This document shows positions 20,762 through 31,188 of a stretch of 64,000 bases of DNA, in pieces. The first letter of the stretch is position 1; every line of letters begins with the position of its first letter. This DNA comes from Epithemia pelagica. Taxonomy: Eukaryota > Bacillariophyta > Bacillariophyceae > Surirellales > Surirellaceae. The stretch is taken from assembly GCA_946965045.2 (NCBI GenBank), contig OX337231.1:3162001-3226000 (forward strand), read 5' to 3'. A model generated the notes under the pieces. That model made no database searches. It was not told where the DNA came from and saw only the letters and a list, made by a program, of their open reading frames with translations. The translations under genes and the position numbers were made by a program.

Positions 20762-23700
20762 ATGGAGGGAATTGGACAATTTGATCACTCTTCTCAATCA
20801 GCTATCCCTCGCCATGATAGGAATGGTCGATTGTATACAGAAGACCAGCGCAAACAGATTGCCGATCGCCGTGGTCTTTGTCTTCGCTGCGGAATAACAA
20901 CACATGAAAAGACTAGAATTCTGGGGCGGAAGGCTCTGTCAAATGAAAATGTTTTTGAGGGAACTTGTATTCGTTGCAACCCGAGGAAGGTTCCACAACA
21001 TATTTATGATGCCTGGGAAGCCAAACACCGGCCTCAAATGACAGCCTCAGTAACACCTGTTCATCCGACATCGGGATCATCCATGGACAGCTCCAATAGT
21101 AGTATTTATCGTCGAGGCCATGATTCTCATCACCGCTTTCCTGCTCATCTCAATCCGGGCCATGGTCGAACCAGTTCTACTGGCTCGGCAAACGGGCCTT
21201 CCCCGACAAGAACACCTAACAATCACAGCAAACCGGCTTCCGCGTCTCTTACCTCGATGCCTTCAATGACAGGCCAGCGTTCGAATACACATCCGCCAGC
21301 AATGGCAACGTCCATGCCAGCAATGAATTCTCGAAATTTTGTGTCCGGTGCTGGAGCAGTCAAACAGGCTCATTTTGATGCATCCCAGCGTGGAAGTGCT
21401 GGACGAGAAATGCGAGGGATCGGTGAGTCGGTGGAGAGTCTTTCCATCAATGATCTGCCACGCCATGGTCAGGGGCCTGGACCAAACTCGAAAGAGCGCA
21501 ATACATCCTCTCTATCGAATGATCAATTATTTGACAGTTCTGTTCCACGTGGACTTGATGGCGCGGTGAACTCCAATCGATCATTTCATGCATGTGAAAG
21601 CTCAACCACCAAGGCTTCTTCTTCCGGAGAAGTCCATGATTCTCAGAGATCGGTGGTATCTGGTCTAACGACCAGTACAAGTGAAAGCAATCGAGACGGA
21701 CACCAAGAAGAAAAACAGACCACGGCCGTGGAAGACGAAAAGGCTGCATTGGGCTTCACAAGACAAGCTCCGGCCACTGTACATGGAGTCCAATCGTTCA
21801 GTAACAGAAGTGGTATCTTAAATGAAAGCTCGGAAAGCTTTTCTCCTTCGGAAGAGAATAAGTCTGCATTTGAAAGTGAGAAAGCTGCCCTGGGTATTGT
21901 GCGTTCTACACCAGCAACAAAACCGGGCGTGGAATCCTTCTATTCTAGTAACTCGATTATGGATTCTTCTGAGCCACAATCAACGGTCAAAACCACTACG
22001 GCGGCGGACCCCAAAGCCGCCTATCGCAGTTCACCAGCGCTCAAACCCGGTGTTCAAGGGGTCAGTAGCAGTCGTGGAGTGGCACCTTCACGCTCCGAGC
22101 AGTCCTTGCGTGGGAACAGATCTGAAGACGACATTGAACAAGACAGTAGTGAATTTGTCAGCAGAACCTCTTCCGCGTCCAAGATGCCCCCTTCAGTAGA
22201 CCTTAAACTATCGTTGCAAGACGACTACAAAGGCGATGAGACCAAACTTCCAACAACAGAGTACATGCAGCAACTGGCGGACAATCTGGATGACCCCAGT
22301 AGGCTACGACGGGTTCTCCACAACTTGAGAAACATTGAAGATGATGATCAGAGCGATATTTTGCACCAAATTAAAGTCATATTGTCTCACTGTGCAAGTG
22401 ACCCCCGCGTCGGCGATGTGGCTGTCGGCGTTTTATGGCGAACAGCGGCGGTCGGTACTGAAGCCAAGAACGAAGTCATGCAGTCAGGGGCGATTGATGT
22501 GGTCCTAGATTGTCTGAGGCAGCAAAAAGAGGACCATGAATTTTGCCAATGGGTTCTGGGAGTTTTAACAAGCGTTGCTTTTAACGTGGAAAACAAGGAA
22601 CTCATAGCTGACAAGGGTGGCATTGAGCAGATCCTAGAGGTGCTTGCACTGCAAAAGAAGAATGCCGGTGTGTTTGAATGGGCATGCCGTTGCTTGCATA
22701 ATCTTGTGCATTGTTACGAAGAAGATGGAGACCACGTTGTCGTCTCGAAAAATATCACTTCCATTGAGGAATCCGGAGGTATCGAAATTCTCATTGATTC
22801 TATGCATCATCATACTACTGAAACCAATGCACAGCTCTGGGCTGTGAAATTGTTGTGGCGTCTTCTGGATGCTTCTGGAACAACTGAGATCAGGAGGCGA
22901 CTGTGTGTTATGCATAGAATGGTCGTTATTCGAAAGATGGCCGCTGCCGATTACGTTTCCGTGGCCTCTAAGCTGCTAAGGCAGCAGTCTACAGCAGGCA
23001 AGCTTCTTGTTTCTAGTGCAGAACTCATGACTGTTGTTATCTTGGGAGCTGGAGGCGAATCAAACATGTTTAAGTATGCTCTTTTACTTGAGAAAGCCAG
23101 CCAGTGCGCATCAAACATGATTCGGGTAATGAAACATATGCCGGGCGATTTGGAGATCCAATCTGCTGGATGTCGATTGCTTTCTGCACTTTGCAACGCT
23201 AATGGAAACATTACGAAGGATATGATTGAACTTGGTGCGATGGATGTGATTGCTGAGGCCATGATGAATATACAACAAAACGAAAATGTTGTTGAACCAG
23301 GCACGTGGGCGATGTGGAAACTGTCGGCGGAGGTGAAAGGGTCTGTCGAAGACATCACTCTTGATATTTCAACTATACGGAATGTTTTAGGTCTATTGGG
23401 AACACTGGCTTCAACGCACGATGACCAAGCAATACAACTTGCTATCAACGGCTTTGTCGTTAATATGTGCGGCAACGAAAGTCTAGTGTTCGACGACTTT
23501 CCGATCGCGGCTCTTGCCCAGGGCCTGCTCCGTGCTCCTCTTTCTGGGGGTGGAGATGTTCTTTCGTTGCTCTGCTCTCAGTATCCGGAGTCTGCTGATA
23601 TGGTTCTACAAAGCCTGACTTTAAGCGCCGTCGTCACAGTTTTGAACGACAGTAATCTTGTCGTGCAGGAGCATCTTGTTCCCGTTCTCATTGCTGCAGC

Positions 23701-25555
23701 AGAGAATTCTGCGGAGGCCAGAAACTTGATGATGTCTTCGGGTGTAATGTCGGCCTCGGTTGCTGCGCTTGGAGACATCCAAAACAAAGAGCTATGTACT
23801 TCGCTGGTGGATTTAATATCAGCTCTCTCCGCCTCCAGAGTCGAAGGGAATGGTGACTCTCCAATCCCACTTGGCTTCTGCCGAACTCTCCGAAGCTGTC
23901 TTGAAAACCATCTTTCTGATGAGAAGTTATCCATGAAGTTAATGCAGATGGCTGTGGGTGCCATCGTACAGTCATCGCTAACCGATGAAGTTGATTCACT
24001 TCTTCCTGTGCTGGTCGACAAGATTGGAAATTCGTCCGTGCCTGTTGCAGTGGGTGCATGCAACCTTGTATGGGCAATCGCATCAAAGCAGACCATTTGT
24101 GAAGAATCTCGATTGAGTCAACTTTTCACGTGCATTGTTACCTGGATGATGAAATTTGACGGTGAGAATGGACATGAGTTCAGTCTGGAAGTGCAGACAG
24201 CCGCTGCGGGGGCTATGAGCAGTATTTCTGGTTGCATCAGAAACACTCCAATTCCTATCGAATCGCAACAGGTGGACAGTTTTATGGGAATAGTTTATGT
24301 TGCCCGAAACGTAGGACAAGAGGCTAGTGGATTCATGGTTGCGATTCTCACTTCGCTGTGGAACCTCTGTTTTGTTCACGAAGGCGTGCTTCTACAGGCT
24401 GGTGTCATAATATTGGTTATGGACATCATGGGTGCCTACCGATCAGATGCAACCGTCCAAGAAAAAGGATGTTTGGTACTTGCACAACTGGCTTCGTCCG
24501 AAAACATTCAAATCACTCTTAGTATAGTGGAGACGGATGGTGTTCAGATGCTCTTGGAAGCTTTGGCGTCGTTTCCATCAATCAAAGGCATACAAAGTGA
24601 AGCGGCTAAAGCCCTTGCGCACCTTAGTACGGACGACGAGACCAGAATGCTGGTGAGTGCCATGGGTGGAATCAATCTCCTTGTGACGTCAATAACATCG
24701 TTCAGTGACGATCTGGTTTTGCTTGAAAGAGCGTATTCGGCCCTGCTTAATTTAACTTCGGACGTTCCGGAGCAGTTTCTGGATTTTGCTGCGATTGTGC
24801 GTGCTATTGTCACGACTATGGCGATGTATCCCCATTCAACAAGTCTCCGAGAAAACGGTCTCGGTATTCTACAAAACGTATGCATGAAGGGGGCTAAAGC
24901 GAAAGAGACCATAGCAGCTGAGGGCGGAATTACAACTGTTACGAATGCTATGGAGAATTTCATTACCACTCCAACGGTGTTGGAGCGCTCGTTCAGTACT
25001 TTGTGGAGTCTTGCGGTGCTTCCCGCTAATCAAAGTCGAATTGCCAAAGCCAATGGCATCAGCATGGTTGTAGCGGGGATGTATGCTTCAATAGAATATG
25101 AACGCGTTCAACAGCAAGGCTGTGGTTGTATGTTCACTCTTGCCCTCGACGTGGATAATAGAAAGGCGTTCCGGCGTGCAGGCGGAGTTGACGCAGTTAC
25201 TTTATCCTCAAAGGCTCACTTTGGAAGTGCTGGTGTTCAGGTAGAAGTATGTCGATGTCTTGCGGGACTTGCGACGCCTGGCGAAGGATCCGATGCAATT
25301 GAAACTGTGTCACAAGAGGAAGTTGATGCTGTGTTGTTTGCCATGCAACGATTCACTGGCGTCGAGGGTGTGCAATTGCATGGAATCACAGCACTTTTTA
25401 ATTTCTTGTATGCCGGTAACGCGCCCTCGTTGATCTCTGCGAACCGAGGAGTGATGAAAGACGCCGTTGAGAGAGCGTCGAATCATTTTTACGACCACTG
25501 CGCAGAGGTGGCGCAAGGCTTTCATCATCGAATGATTGAATTAGGAGTCGCATGA
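20762..25555 (+). CDS. Large ARM-repeat protein with N-terminal CxxC zinc-binding module
   Basis: 1,597 residues, single exon. Residues about 25-75 hold two CxxC pairs (LCLRCGITTHEK ... GTCIRCNPRKVP), a zinc-ribbon-like module that I associate with diatom proteins. Residues about 80-480 are Ser-rich and disordered, with near-repeats such as ALGFTRQAPATVHGVQSF, ALGIVRSTPATKPGVESF and AYRSSPALKPGVQGV. From about 500 to the end the sequence is a long array of armadillo-like helices (NAQLWAVKLLWRL, VQEKGCLVLAQLASSENIQ, LRENGLGILQNVCMKGAKAKE), suited to a protein-binding superhelix. Function is unknown. ATG 20762 is the first in-frame ATG; the frame upstream begins with TTG. Confidence 0.85.
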   Translation: MEGIGQFDHSSQSAIPRHDRNGRLYTEDQRKQIADRRGLCLRCGITTHEKTRILGRKALSNENVFEGTCIRCNPRKVPQHIYDAWEAKHRPQMTASVTPVHPTSGSSMDSSNSSIYRRGHDSHHRFPAHLNPGHGRTSSTGSANGPSPTRTPNNHSKPASASLTSMPSMTGQRSNTHPPAMATSMPAMNSRNFVSGAGAVKQAHFDASQRGSAGREMRGIGESVESLSINDLPRHGQGPGPNSKERNTSSLSNDQLFDSSVPRGLDGAVNSNRSFHACESSTTKASSSGEVHDSQRSVVSGLTTSTSESNRDGHQEEKQTTAVEDEKAALGFTRQAPATVHGVQSFSNRSGILNESSESFSPSEENKSAFESEKAALGIVRSTPATKPGVESFYSSNSIMDSSEPQSTVKTTTAADPKAAYRSSPALKPGVQGVSSSRGVAPSRSEQSLRGNRSEDDIEQDSSEFVSRTSSASKMPPSVDLKLSLQDDYKGDETKLPTTEYMQQLADNLDDPSRLRRVLHNLRNIEDDDQSDILHQIKVILSHCASDPRVGDVAVGVLWRTAAVGTEAKNEVMQSGAIDVVLDCLRQQKEDHEFCQWVLGVLTSVAFNVENKELIADKGGIEQILEVLALQKKNAGVFEWACRCLHNLVHCYEEDGDHVVVSKNITSIEESGGIEILIDSMHHHTTETNAQLWAVKLLWRLLDASGTTEIRRRLCVMHRMVVIRKMAAADYVSVASKLLRQQSTAGKLLVSSAELMTVVILGAGGESNMFKYALLLEKASQCASNMIRVMKHMPGDLEIQSAGCRLLSALCNANGNITKDMIELGAMDVIAEAMMNIQQNENVVEPGTWAMWKLSAEVKGSVEDITLDISTIRNVLGLLGTLASTHDDQAIQLAINGFVVNMCGNESLVFDDFPIAALAQGLLRAPLSGGGDVLSLLCSQYPESADMVLQSLTLSAVVTVLNDSNLVVQEHLVPVLIAAAENSAEARNLMMSSGVMSASVAALGDIQNKELCTSLVDLISALSASRVEGNGDSPIPLGFCRTLRSCLENHLSDEKLSMKLMQMAVGAIVQSSLTDEVDSLLPVLVDKIGNSSVPVAVGACNLVWAIASKQTICEESRLSQLFTCIVTWMMKFDGENGHEFSLEVQTAAAGAMSSISGCIRNTPIPIESQQVDSFMGIVYVARNVGQEASGFMVAILTSLWNLCFVHEGVLLQAGVIILVMDIMGAYRSDATVQEKGCLVLAQLASSENIQITLSIVETDGVQMLLEALASFPSIKGIQSEAAKALAHLSTDDETRMLVSAMGGINLLVTSITSFSDDLVLLERAYSALLNLTSDVPEQFLDFAAIVRAIVTTMAMYPHSTSLRENGLGILQNVCMKGAKAKETIAAEGGITTVTNAMENFITTPTVLERSFSTLWSLAVLPANQSRIAKANGISMVVAGMYASIEYERVQQQGCGCMFTLALDVDNRKAFRRAGGVDAVTLSSKAHFGSAGVQVEVCRCLAGLATPGEGSDAIETVSQEEVDAVLFAMQRFTGVEGVQLHGITALFNFLYAGNAPSLISANRGVMKDAVERASNHFYDHCAEVAQGFHHRMIELGVA

Positions 25556-25734
25556 AGTAGTAAAGCGATAGTGATTCAATTCTGTTGTCTCAGATGAACC
25601 GATCCATCCATGAAAAGCGGGAGCTAGGTATCTCACATCAGTCGTGTCCCCCGGAGAGGGATGAACCCAAACTGACTTAGATGTCAGATAATCACTTCCA
25701 ACAAGTACGGATACAATTTGTCAAATATTTGATC

Positions 25735-28410
25735 TCACGGGACCCGCTTGCTTTTGACTCCACGTCGACGTCGATAAACTAACATGCAGATAAGTGAAAG
25801 TGGAAATCCAATACCAGACGAGGACTGCCATGGGTTCTTTAGAATCCACGCAATGGCTCTGCTCCACGGGAATTTTGCTAATTGTAGAACCAAACTCTCA
25901 GTCAAGTCATAAAGGAACGTGGGAGAAAGAATGTTGCCAACCGTGGAGAGAATATCCCAAACTGCTCGGTGTATAAAGGTTCCGTCGAAGAGGAGCTCCA
26001 GATCCTTTAGTCGTTGATCGATTTTTTCCCGCTCTCTCTCCTGCTCCATCAGCAGATCTAAGAGGACCATTTGAAAGCACGAAATTGAATCCCTTGAAAA
26101 CTTCTCCTGCAAAGACAAGGCAGCTTGAAGAGACTTTATTTCCAACGTCAGTTTCTTGAATATAGGTTCCATTCCTCCTGTGGATGGGTTATTGCTTGTT
26201 GTTCCGGGGGAGGATGAACGTGTTTGCGTGGACTTATTCCTGAGTTGCGTCATGTTCAATTCTTTGAGACAAGCAGCACTTGGTATTCTTGATAGCAGCA
26301 TTTCCATCCCTGGAATATCATCAATCATTGTCGAAGTGAATGTACCGTGATCGTTTAGAAGTTTCTGCGATTCGGTTGCTGATTCCTCACTATCAGAATC
26401 ATCAGTGGAAGGCCTCGTCTGTCCAACTAGATTGTCCGAAGAATCATCATTCATAGGGATCGTTTTCTCGTCCATGACACTGTGCTCTGATGTGTTGGAG
26501 GGAATAGAAATGTTTGATCGTATCAATTTGAGCTTGAATTCACCCAGTAACAGCATCTCGCCAATTTCCGTTTTCACCGCAGACAGAAGATAAGATACAC
26601 AGTCTGGTTCATCCAAGAACAGTCGCGAAAGGCCACTTGATTCGACCGCAATGAACTGGCTACTAAGTTGAAATTGCGACTCAAGGAGTGCTCGAAGCCG
26701 AAGTGGCGACTTAAGAGGCGGAGCCAGAGCAGTATTCATGAAAGGCAATGGTGATGGTTTAGGAAGCTCGACGAAATGTTTGCGGATTATGGAATCTCCT
26801 GCCACAGATGCAGATGAAAGTGCACTCCAAGCGCAAGCTTTCTCAATTGTAGGTGGAAGTATCCAGTCGAACAGCAGATATCCATCGCTCCCCACCCCTC
26901 GGGCTTGACAGGATGTGCAACCCTCTTCGATTCCGGTGAAGTCATCGCTATCTACTTGGGGAGAGTCAGGATGAGTGTGTATGGGATCAACCTCTACTGC
27001 GTTCCTTTCTTCCTCAGTAGACCCTGTGATGGCAACCTCGGTCGACGACGAAACACGCACTCCAACCGAGTCAGGCGATGCCACATCGGTGCCATTGGTG
27101 ACCAGTGAAGATAAATGCCCATCCTTCTGTATCTCCTCGTCGGACAATGACTCGTATTCTGGATCCAGATCATCTTCTTCCCACTGTTCGTGAAAGCCTT
27201 GCTGCATGGTGCTACCATGAACGCTGATTTGAGTGATGGTGAGATAGTGTTCGTCGCCATAGTGGGAGATAACTCGGAACTTGAGGTAACGAGCCCAGTT
27301 GGCAGAGTTCTGTAATTCAAATTCCTGTCTACCAAATTTGTCTGATTTCGCAGTGTAACGACCCAAATCAGCCCAGTTCGTCATAGTTTGAGATCCCAAT
27401 ATTTGAAACTCTTTGACGTTGCTGCTATATCGCTCATAGTTGGAAAGTACGATTTTTTTAACGAGAATCTCTTCTGAGAGTCCAATGATAAGTGATTTGT
27501 TGTCCTCAGCAGTAGGAACAATAGCGTATTGGTCTTTGTCTCCAGATAGTAGATTTGATGTTCCTTTCCATCCTGCACTCTTTTCGATAATAAGAGCACC
27601 TGTTGATTTTCCTGCATAGTCTACAACAAGAAGTTCCTCCTCCCTTTCTTCTTCTTGATGCGAGGATACTTCCTTTTCTTGGCCTGTTTTTATTGAAGAA
27701 GGCAATTCCTCCGAAGTGACGTTGGTAGTAGTGTTGGTTTCAAGGCTCACATCTTCAAGTGACTCAGGACTCTTCGCTGTATCATTCGGTACATTCTCCA
27801 TTTCTGTTCGATTTCCTGGAGTGGTTCGTTCAGGGATTGTTCTGTTCACTATTCGTTTCCTTCTTCGTTGTGATCGAATCTCAGGCTTGACATCGTCGTT
27901 GAGCCTGTTCAGGGACAACCGAACATCGTCAGAAGTTAAAAAGGGTCTAAACGGTGGCTGTATGACGACGTGATTGCGATATGACGACGTCTGTGGGTAA
28001 ATCTGCTTTGGTCGTGTCGCCCATCGAAATGACTGATCGTTTTCGTCGCTGTCATCATCGTTAAACAAATTGGTCAAATGGGACGGGAATCGTGTCAAGA
28101 TTTCATCTTGAAATATTCTTTGAGCGGCCGACATCGAAGGCCATTCCGCAGTTGTCATTGCCTTTAGAAGAGAATGAGTTCTTGGAAGTTGGATGTCCTC
28201 TTCACTACTGGTAGAATCATCAAGGCTGTCAACTCCTTGTTGATGCGTACGTAAATTGGAGTTTGGCGGTTTGTCGAGTGACTCGGACTCTCCAAACTCT
28301 ATTCTTGTCGTATCATCAATCGGATCATGAATATTCTGTTCATCTGCAGACAAGTGAGGGAACAGAAGACAGGCAAGTACGAACGGAGCCGGTGTTAGCG
28401 TGATTTTCAT
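25735..28410 (-). CDS. Mid-SUN (SUCO/Slp1/OPT-type) membrane protein
   Basis: 891 residues. A signal peptide (MKITLTPAPFVLACLLFPHLSADE) is followed by an acidic region. A SUN/Sad1-type domain covers about 255-400: DYAGKSTGALIIEKSAGWKG, VKKIVLSNYERYSSNVKEFQILGS, ADLGRYTAKS, WARYLKFRVISHYGDEHYLTITQISVHG. A coiled-coil stretch (LKSLQAAL..., EQEREREKIDQRLKDLELLFDG) precedes one C-terminal membrane helix (GIGFPLSLICMLVY) and a basic tail. This order matches the mid-SUN family of ER and nuclear-envelope proteins (yeast Slp1, human SUCO, plant SUN3-5), which act in ER protein folding and nuclear envelope structure. ATG 28410 is used because the upstream codon is TTG. Confidence 0.88.
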   Translation of the reverse strand: MKITLTPAPFVLACLLFPHLSADEQNIHDPIDDTTRIEFGESESLDKPPNSNLRTHQQGVDSLDDSTSSEEDIQLPRTHSLLKAMTTAEWPSMSAAQRIFQDEILTRFPSHLTNLFNDDDSDENDQSFRWATRPKQIYPQTSSYRNHVVIQPPFRPFLTSDDVRLSLNRLNDDVKPEIRSQRRRKRIVNRTIPERTTPGNRTEMENVPNDTAKSPESLEDVSLETNTTTNVTSEELPSSIKTGQEKEVSSHQEEEREEELLVVDYAGKSTGALIIEKSAGWKGTSNLLSGDKDQYAIVPTAEDNKSLIIGLSEEILVKKIVLSNYERYSSNVKEFQILGSQTMTNWADLGRYTAKSDKFGRQEFELQNSANWARYLKFRVISHYGDEHYLTITQISVHGSTMQQGFHEQWEEDDLDPEYESLSDEEIQKDGHLSSLVTNGTDVASPDSVGVRVSSSTEVAITGSTEEERNAVEVDPIHTHPDSPQVDSDDFTGIEEGCTSCQARGVGSDGYLLFDWILPPTIEKACAWSALSSASVAGDSIIRKHFVELPKPSPLPFMNTALAPPLKSPLRLRALLESQFQLSSQFIAVESSGLSRLFLDEPDCVSYLLSAVKTEIGEMLLLGEFKLKLIRSNISIPSNTSEHSVMDEKTIPMNDDSSDNLVGQTRPSTDDSDSEESATESQKLLNDHGTFTSTMIDDIPGMEMLLSRIPSAACLKELNMTQLRNKSTQTRSSSPGTTSNNPSTGGMEPIFKKLTLEIKSLQAALSLQEKFSRDSISCFQMVLLDLLMEQEREREKIDQRLKDLELLFDGTFIHRAVWDILSTVGNILSPTFLYDLTESLVLQLAKFPWSRAIAWILKNPWQSSSGIGFPLSLICMLVYRRRRGVKSKRVP

Positions 28411-29042
28411 GGTCAACAAAGAACGACAAGTTTATGTTCTACGGGATGGATGGCGACAAACGTGTTTTGAGGCGAGGTCATGTCACACGTTAAATTAAAA
28501 AGGCGCGACTGCATCCTTCGCTTTTTTGGCGGGGACTTTCTGGCACACGCCGGTCGGCCACGTGGAACGTTCCCTCGAAAAGATCAGAATCCCACTAGCC
28601 ATCCAATCACAGTTCCAACTTCATGTCGGTGTTGGAGTTCACGACCCGCCACAGAAAGCATAGTTTTCTCGAACTCCTCGCATGAATATGTACCGTAACG
28701 ATTCTAGAAAACAAAGAAAAACTAGGCCCCGGTGTTGGAGTCCTGTTGCATCGATGCGAGCGACGACTTGAATTTTGGCCTGATCAATGCGGTGAATAGT
28801 CGACCTCGTGTTATCGTAGTCAGCCGTAAAGCCCGCCTGATTAGTGATTACAAAATGACTGGTTCCTCCCGTTCTATGTGACCTAGGCAAGGGGTTCTCC
28901 ATTTAGCTTTGTGGGATAGAAGGAGTAGTTTTCATATGAGCAGTTTCATCTACCAATGCTAAATGCCAACGCGAACTCTTCGAACATTTGGGTCTCACCA
29001 CCGTTCAATTTAGTCCCGCACGTCACTGTTTAATCGTTCGTC
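28411..29042. other. Intergenic region between SUN protein and UMP synthase
   Basis: 632 bases. A minus-strand ATG frame (28639-28902, MENPLPRSHRTGG, 87 codons) exists but has no recognisable content, so it is not called. The region should hold the SUN gene promoter and the UMP synthase 3' end. Confidence 0.45.
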
Positions 29043-30965
29043 TCACACACCATATTCAGATCGATACGCCACAACTTTCTCCAAAACATCGTCCGAAAAC
29101 TCGGAGCTCGTCGCCAAGAAAGCTTGGAGCTGCGGCAAGTTGACAATCGACACTACAGGTAGACTGAGATCTCGCGACACGGCTTGGACTGCAGACACGG
29201 GGTCATCCAGAGACCGCTTCTCTGCCCGATCTAGAGCAATCACAACACCCACAGGTTTGGCACCCACCGATTGAAGCATTTCATGCGATTCGCGAATGGC
29301 GGTTCCGGCTGTGATTACATCGTCTACGACGAGCACTCGTTTATCTTCTAGCGACGAGCCGACGAGCATTCCTCCTTCCCCATGATCTTTGGCTTCCTTC
29401 CGATTATAAGCAAATCCAGCATCGACTCCATAGATGCTGTAGAGTGCACCACAAACAACTGCTCCCAAGGAAATTCCCTTGTACGCAGGACCAAAGATCA
29501 CGTCGAAAGCAACGCCATTACCGGATCGGCTGAATCAAGAGTGAGGAAAGAATAAAATGAAGAGAGATCAACAAAACCAAATGTAAGTAGAGATTCCAGT
29601 AATTGGGTGTGCAACGCGCAACACGAAGGTTCATGCAGTCTCAGTAAAAATATTGAATCAGCGATATGGGGTTTTGACCGGCACTTCCCCGTAAGGGAAT
29701 TAGGTGAAAGAAGACCAATGGTGTAATCCTTGACTGCAATATACTTGGATATGTCTAAGGGTCAGGTGCTTGAATAGTTGAAATCATCGCCACTCGCGTG
29801 GGGGCGGATCGTGAACACGGACCAAGCGAATTAATCCTCCTTCCCTCATAATGACAAGAACGTAACAAATTTCTGTCCACAACACTTGAACTTACAGTTG
29901 TGGGGAAGCCATGATGGCCGAGGCGTAGGCATTACCCAGATTGAACAATGCGGCCCCGGAGGCAAACAGACCTGCATTGAAAAAATATGGAGAGGTTCTT
30001 CCGCTCTTCAACACGAATGATCCAAACTTTAAAACACCTTGCGACAAACTGAATTTGATGAATTCTTCTTGATAAGGTTCGATAGAGGTTGAAGTCTCCT
30101 TTGCGCTGCTTTCGTTTGCCACTTTTACTTGATCTACCGCTTTTCGAATGTCTTCCACCAATTTCTTTGCCGCTTCTGCAGGATTTTCAGCCCTGCTGAT
30201 GCCCCTGGATACCGGAACAAGCATACAAGACCCTGTCGAGTTCAAACCTGCTTTACAAGCATCGAACAAATCGCCTCCCTGAGCTCCAACACCCGGGGCT
30301 AATATCCAAACATTTGGCCCGGCAGCTTTACGAGCATTTTGCAACGCTGTTGAATCTGTAGCTCCAACAACAAGTCCCAGAACAGACGATGGTGCATTCG
30401 ATGCCCAGGTATCGCTGACTAGTTTCGCGATTCGTTCATACATGGTCTCGTTTGAGGCCAATCGGCAAGCCAATAACTCTTGTGAGGAAGGATTGGACGT
30501 TTTGCATAACAAAAATGCCCCTTTTCCAGCATATTTATCAGTAACAAAGGGCTTGATGGAATCCCATCCCATGAGAGGGGACACTGTGACAGCATCCGCT
30601 CCCACATGATCAAAGGAAGCCACCGCATAGGCCGCCGCCGTGGATCCAATGTCACCACGCTTCACGTCCAAAAGGACTGGAACATCCGAAGGTATCACTT
30701 CTTGACATACTCGTCTCAACACTTTGACGCCTCCATCGCCCAGCGCTTCGAAAAATGCAGCGTTTGGCTTGAAACAGGCGGCATAGGGAAGAGTTGCGTC
30801 CACCAAGGTTTTGCAAAAGGTAAACGCGGCTTCACATCGTACTTCGGCTGTGACATCTTCCGCACCATCCGGGAACAATTCTGCTTCATGCGGATCAAGA
30901 CCCACGCACAATAGTGAGTCAACCGCTTTGACGCGAGTCTCTAACTTGGTCTGAAAGGATGCCAT
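29043..30965 (-). CDS. Bifunctional UMP synthase in OMP decarboxylase - orotate phosphoribosyltransferase order
   Basis: Performs the last two steps of pyrimidine synthesis: orotate to OMP to UMP. Join complement(29043..29529, 29896..30965), 518 residues. The 366-bp intron has GTAAGT donor and TTCAG acceptor and joins SPQL to [18 protein letters not shown]. The N-terminal half is OMP decarboxylase ([33 protein letters not shown] with the catalytic D-K-D array, [10 protein letters not shown]). The C-terminal half is orotate phosphoribosyltransferase ([31 protein letters not shown] motif). Animals and plants have the reverse domain order; this order is known in stramenopiles and trypanosomatids. 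ATG 30965 (MASFQTK) is preferred; ATG 31013 would add 16 residues. Confidence 0.93.
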
Positions 30966-31188
30966 GGTTGCTTCGAATCTATGTAAAGGAGATCGTGCAG
31001 AAATATGCCTCATCGGTTAGAGTTTTAAAACTTACTATGATTTATTTATCGGGTATGACTTCGACGCTCAGGATTTGGATCCCTCCCTCAGGGCCATCCA
31101 AAATTATCGAACGCAAAACACGTTTCATTTTTCTTGCCATCAGACAAATCGTTTGTTGCGACAATGAGAGGATGAGGACTGGAAACCC

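Noticed and set aside
28639-28902. Possible 87-residue gene
   Set aside because: It has an ATG and stop but no conserved stretch, targeting signal or coding pattern to support it.
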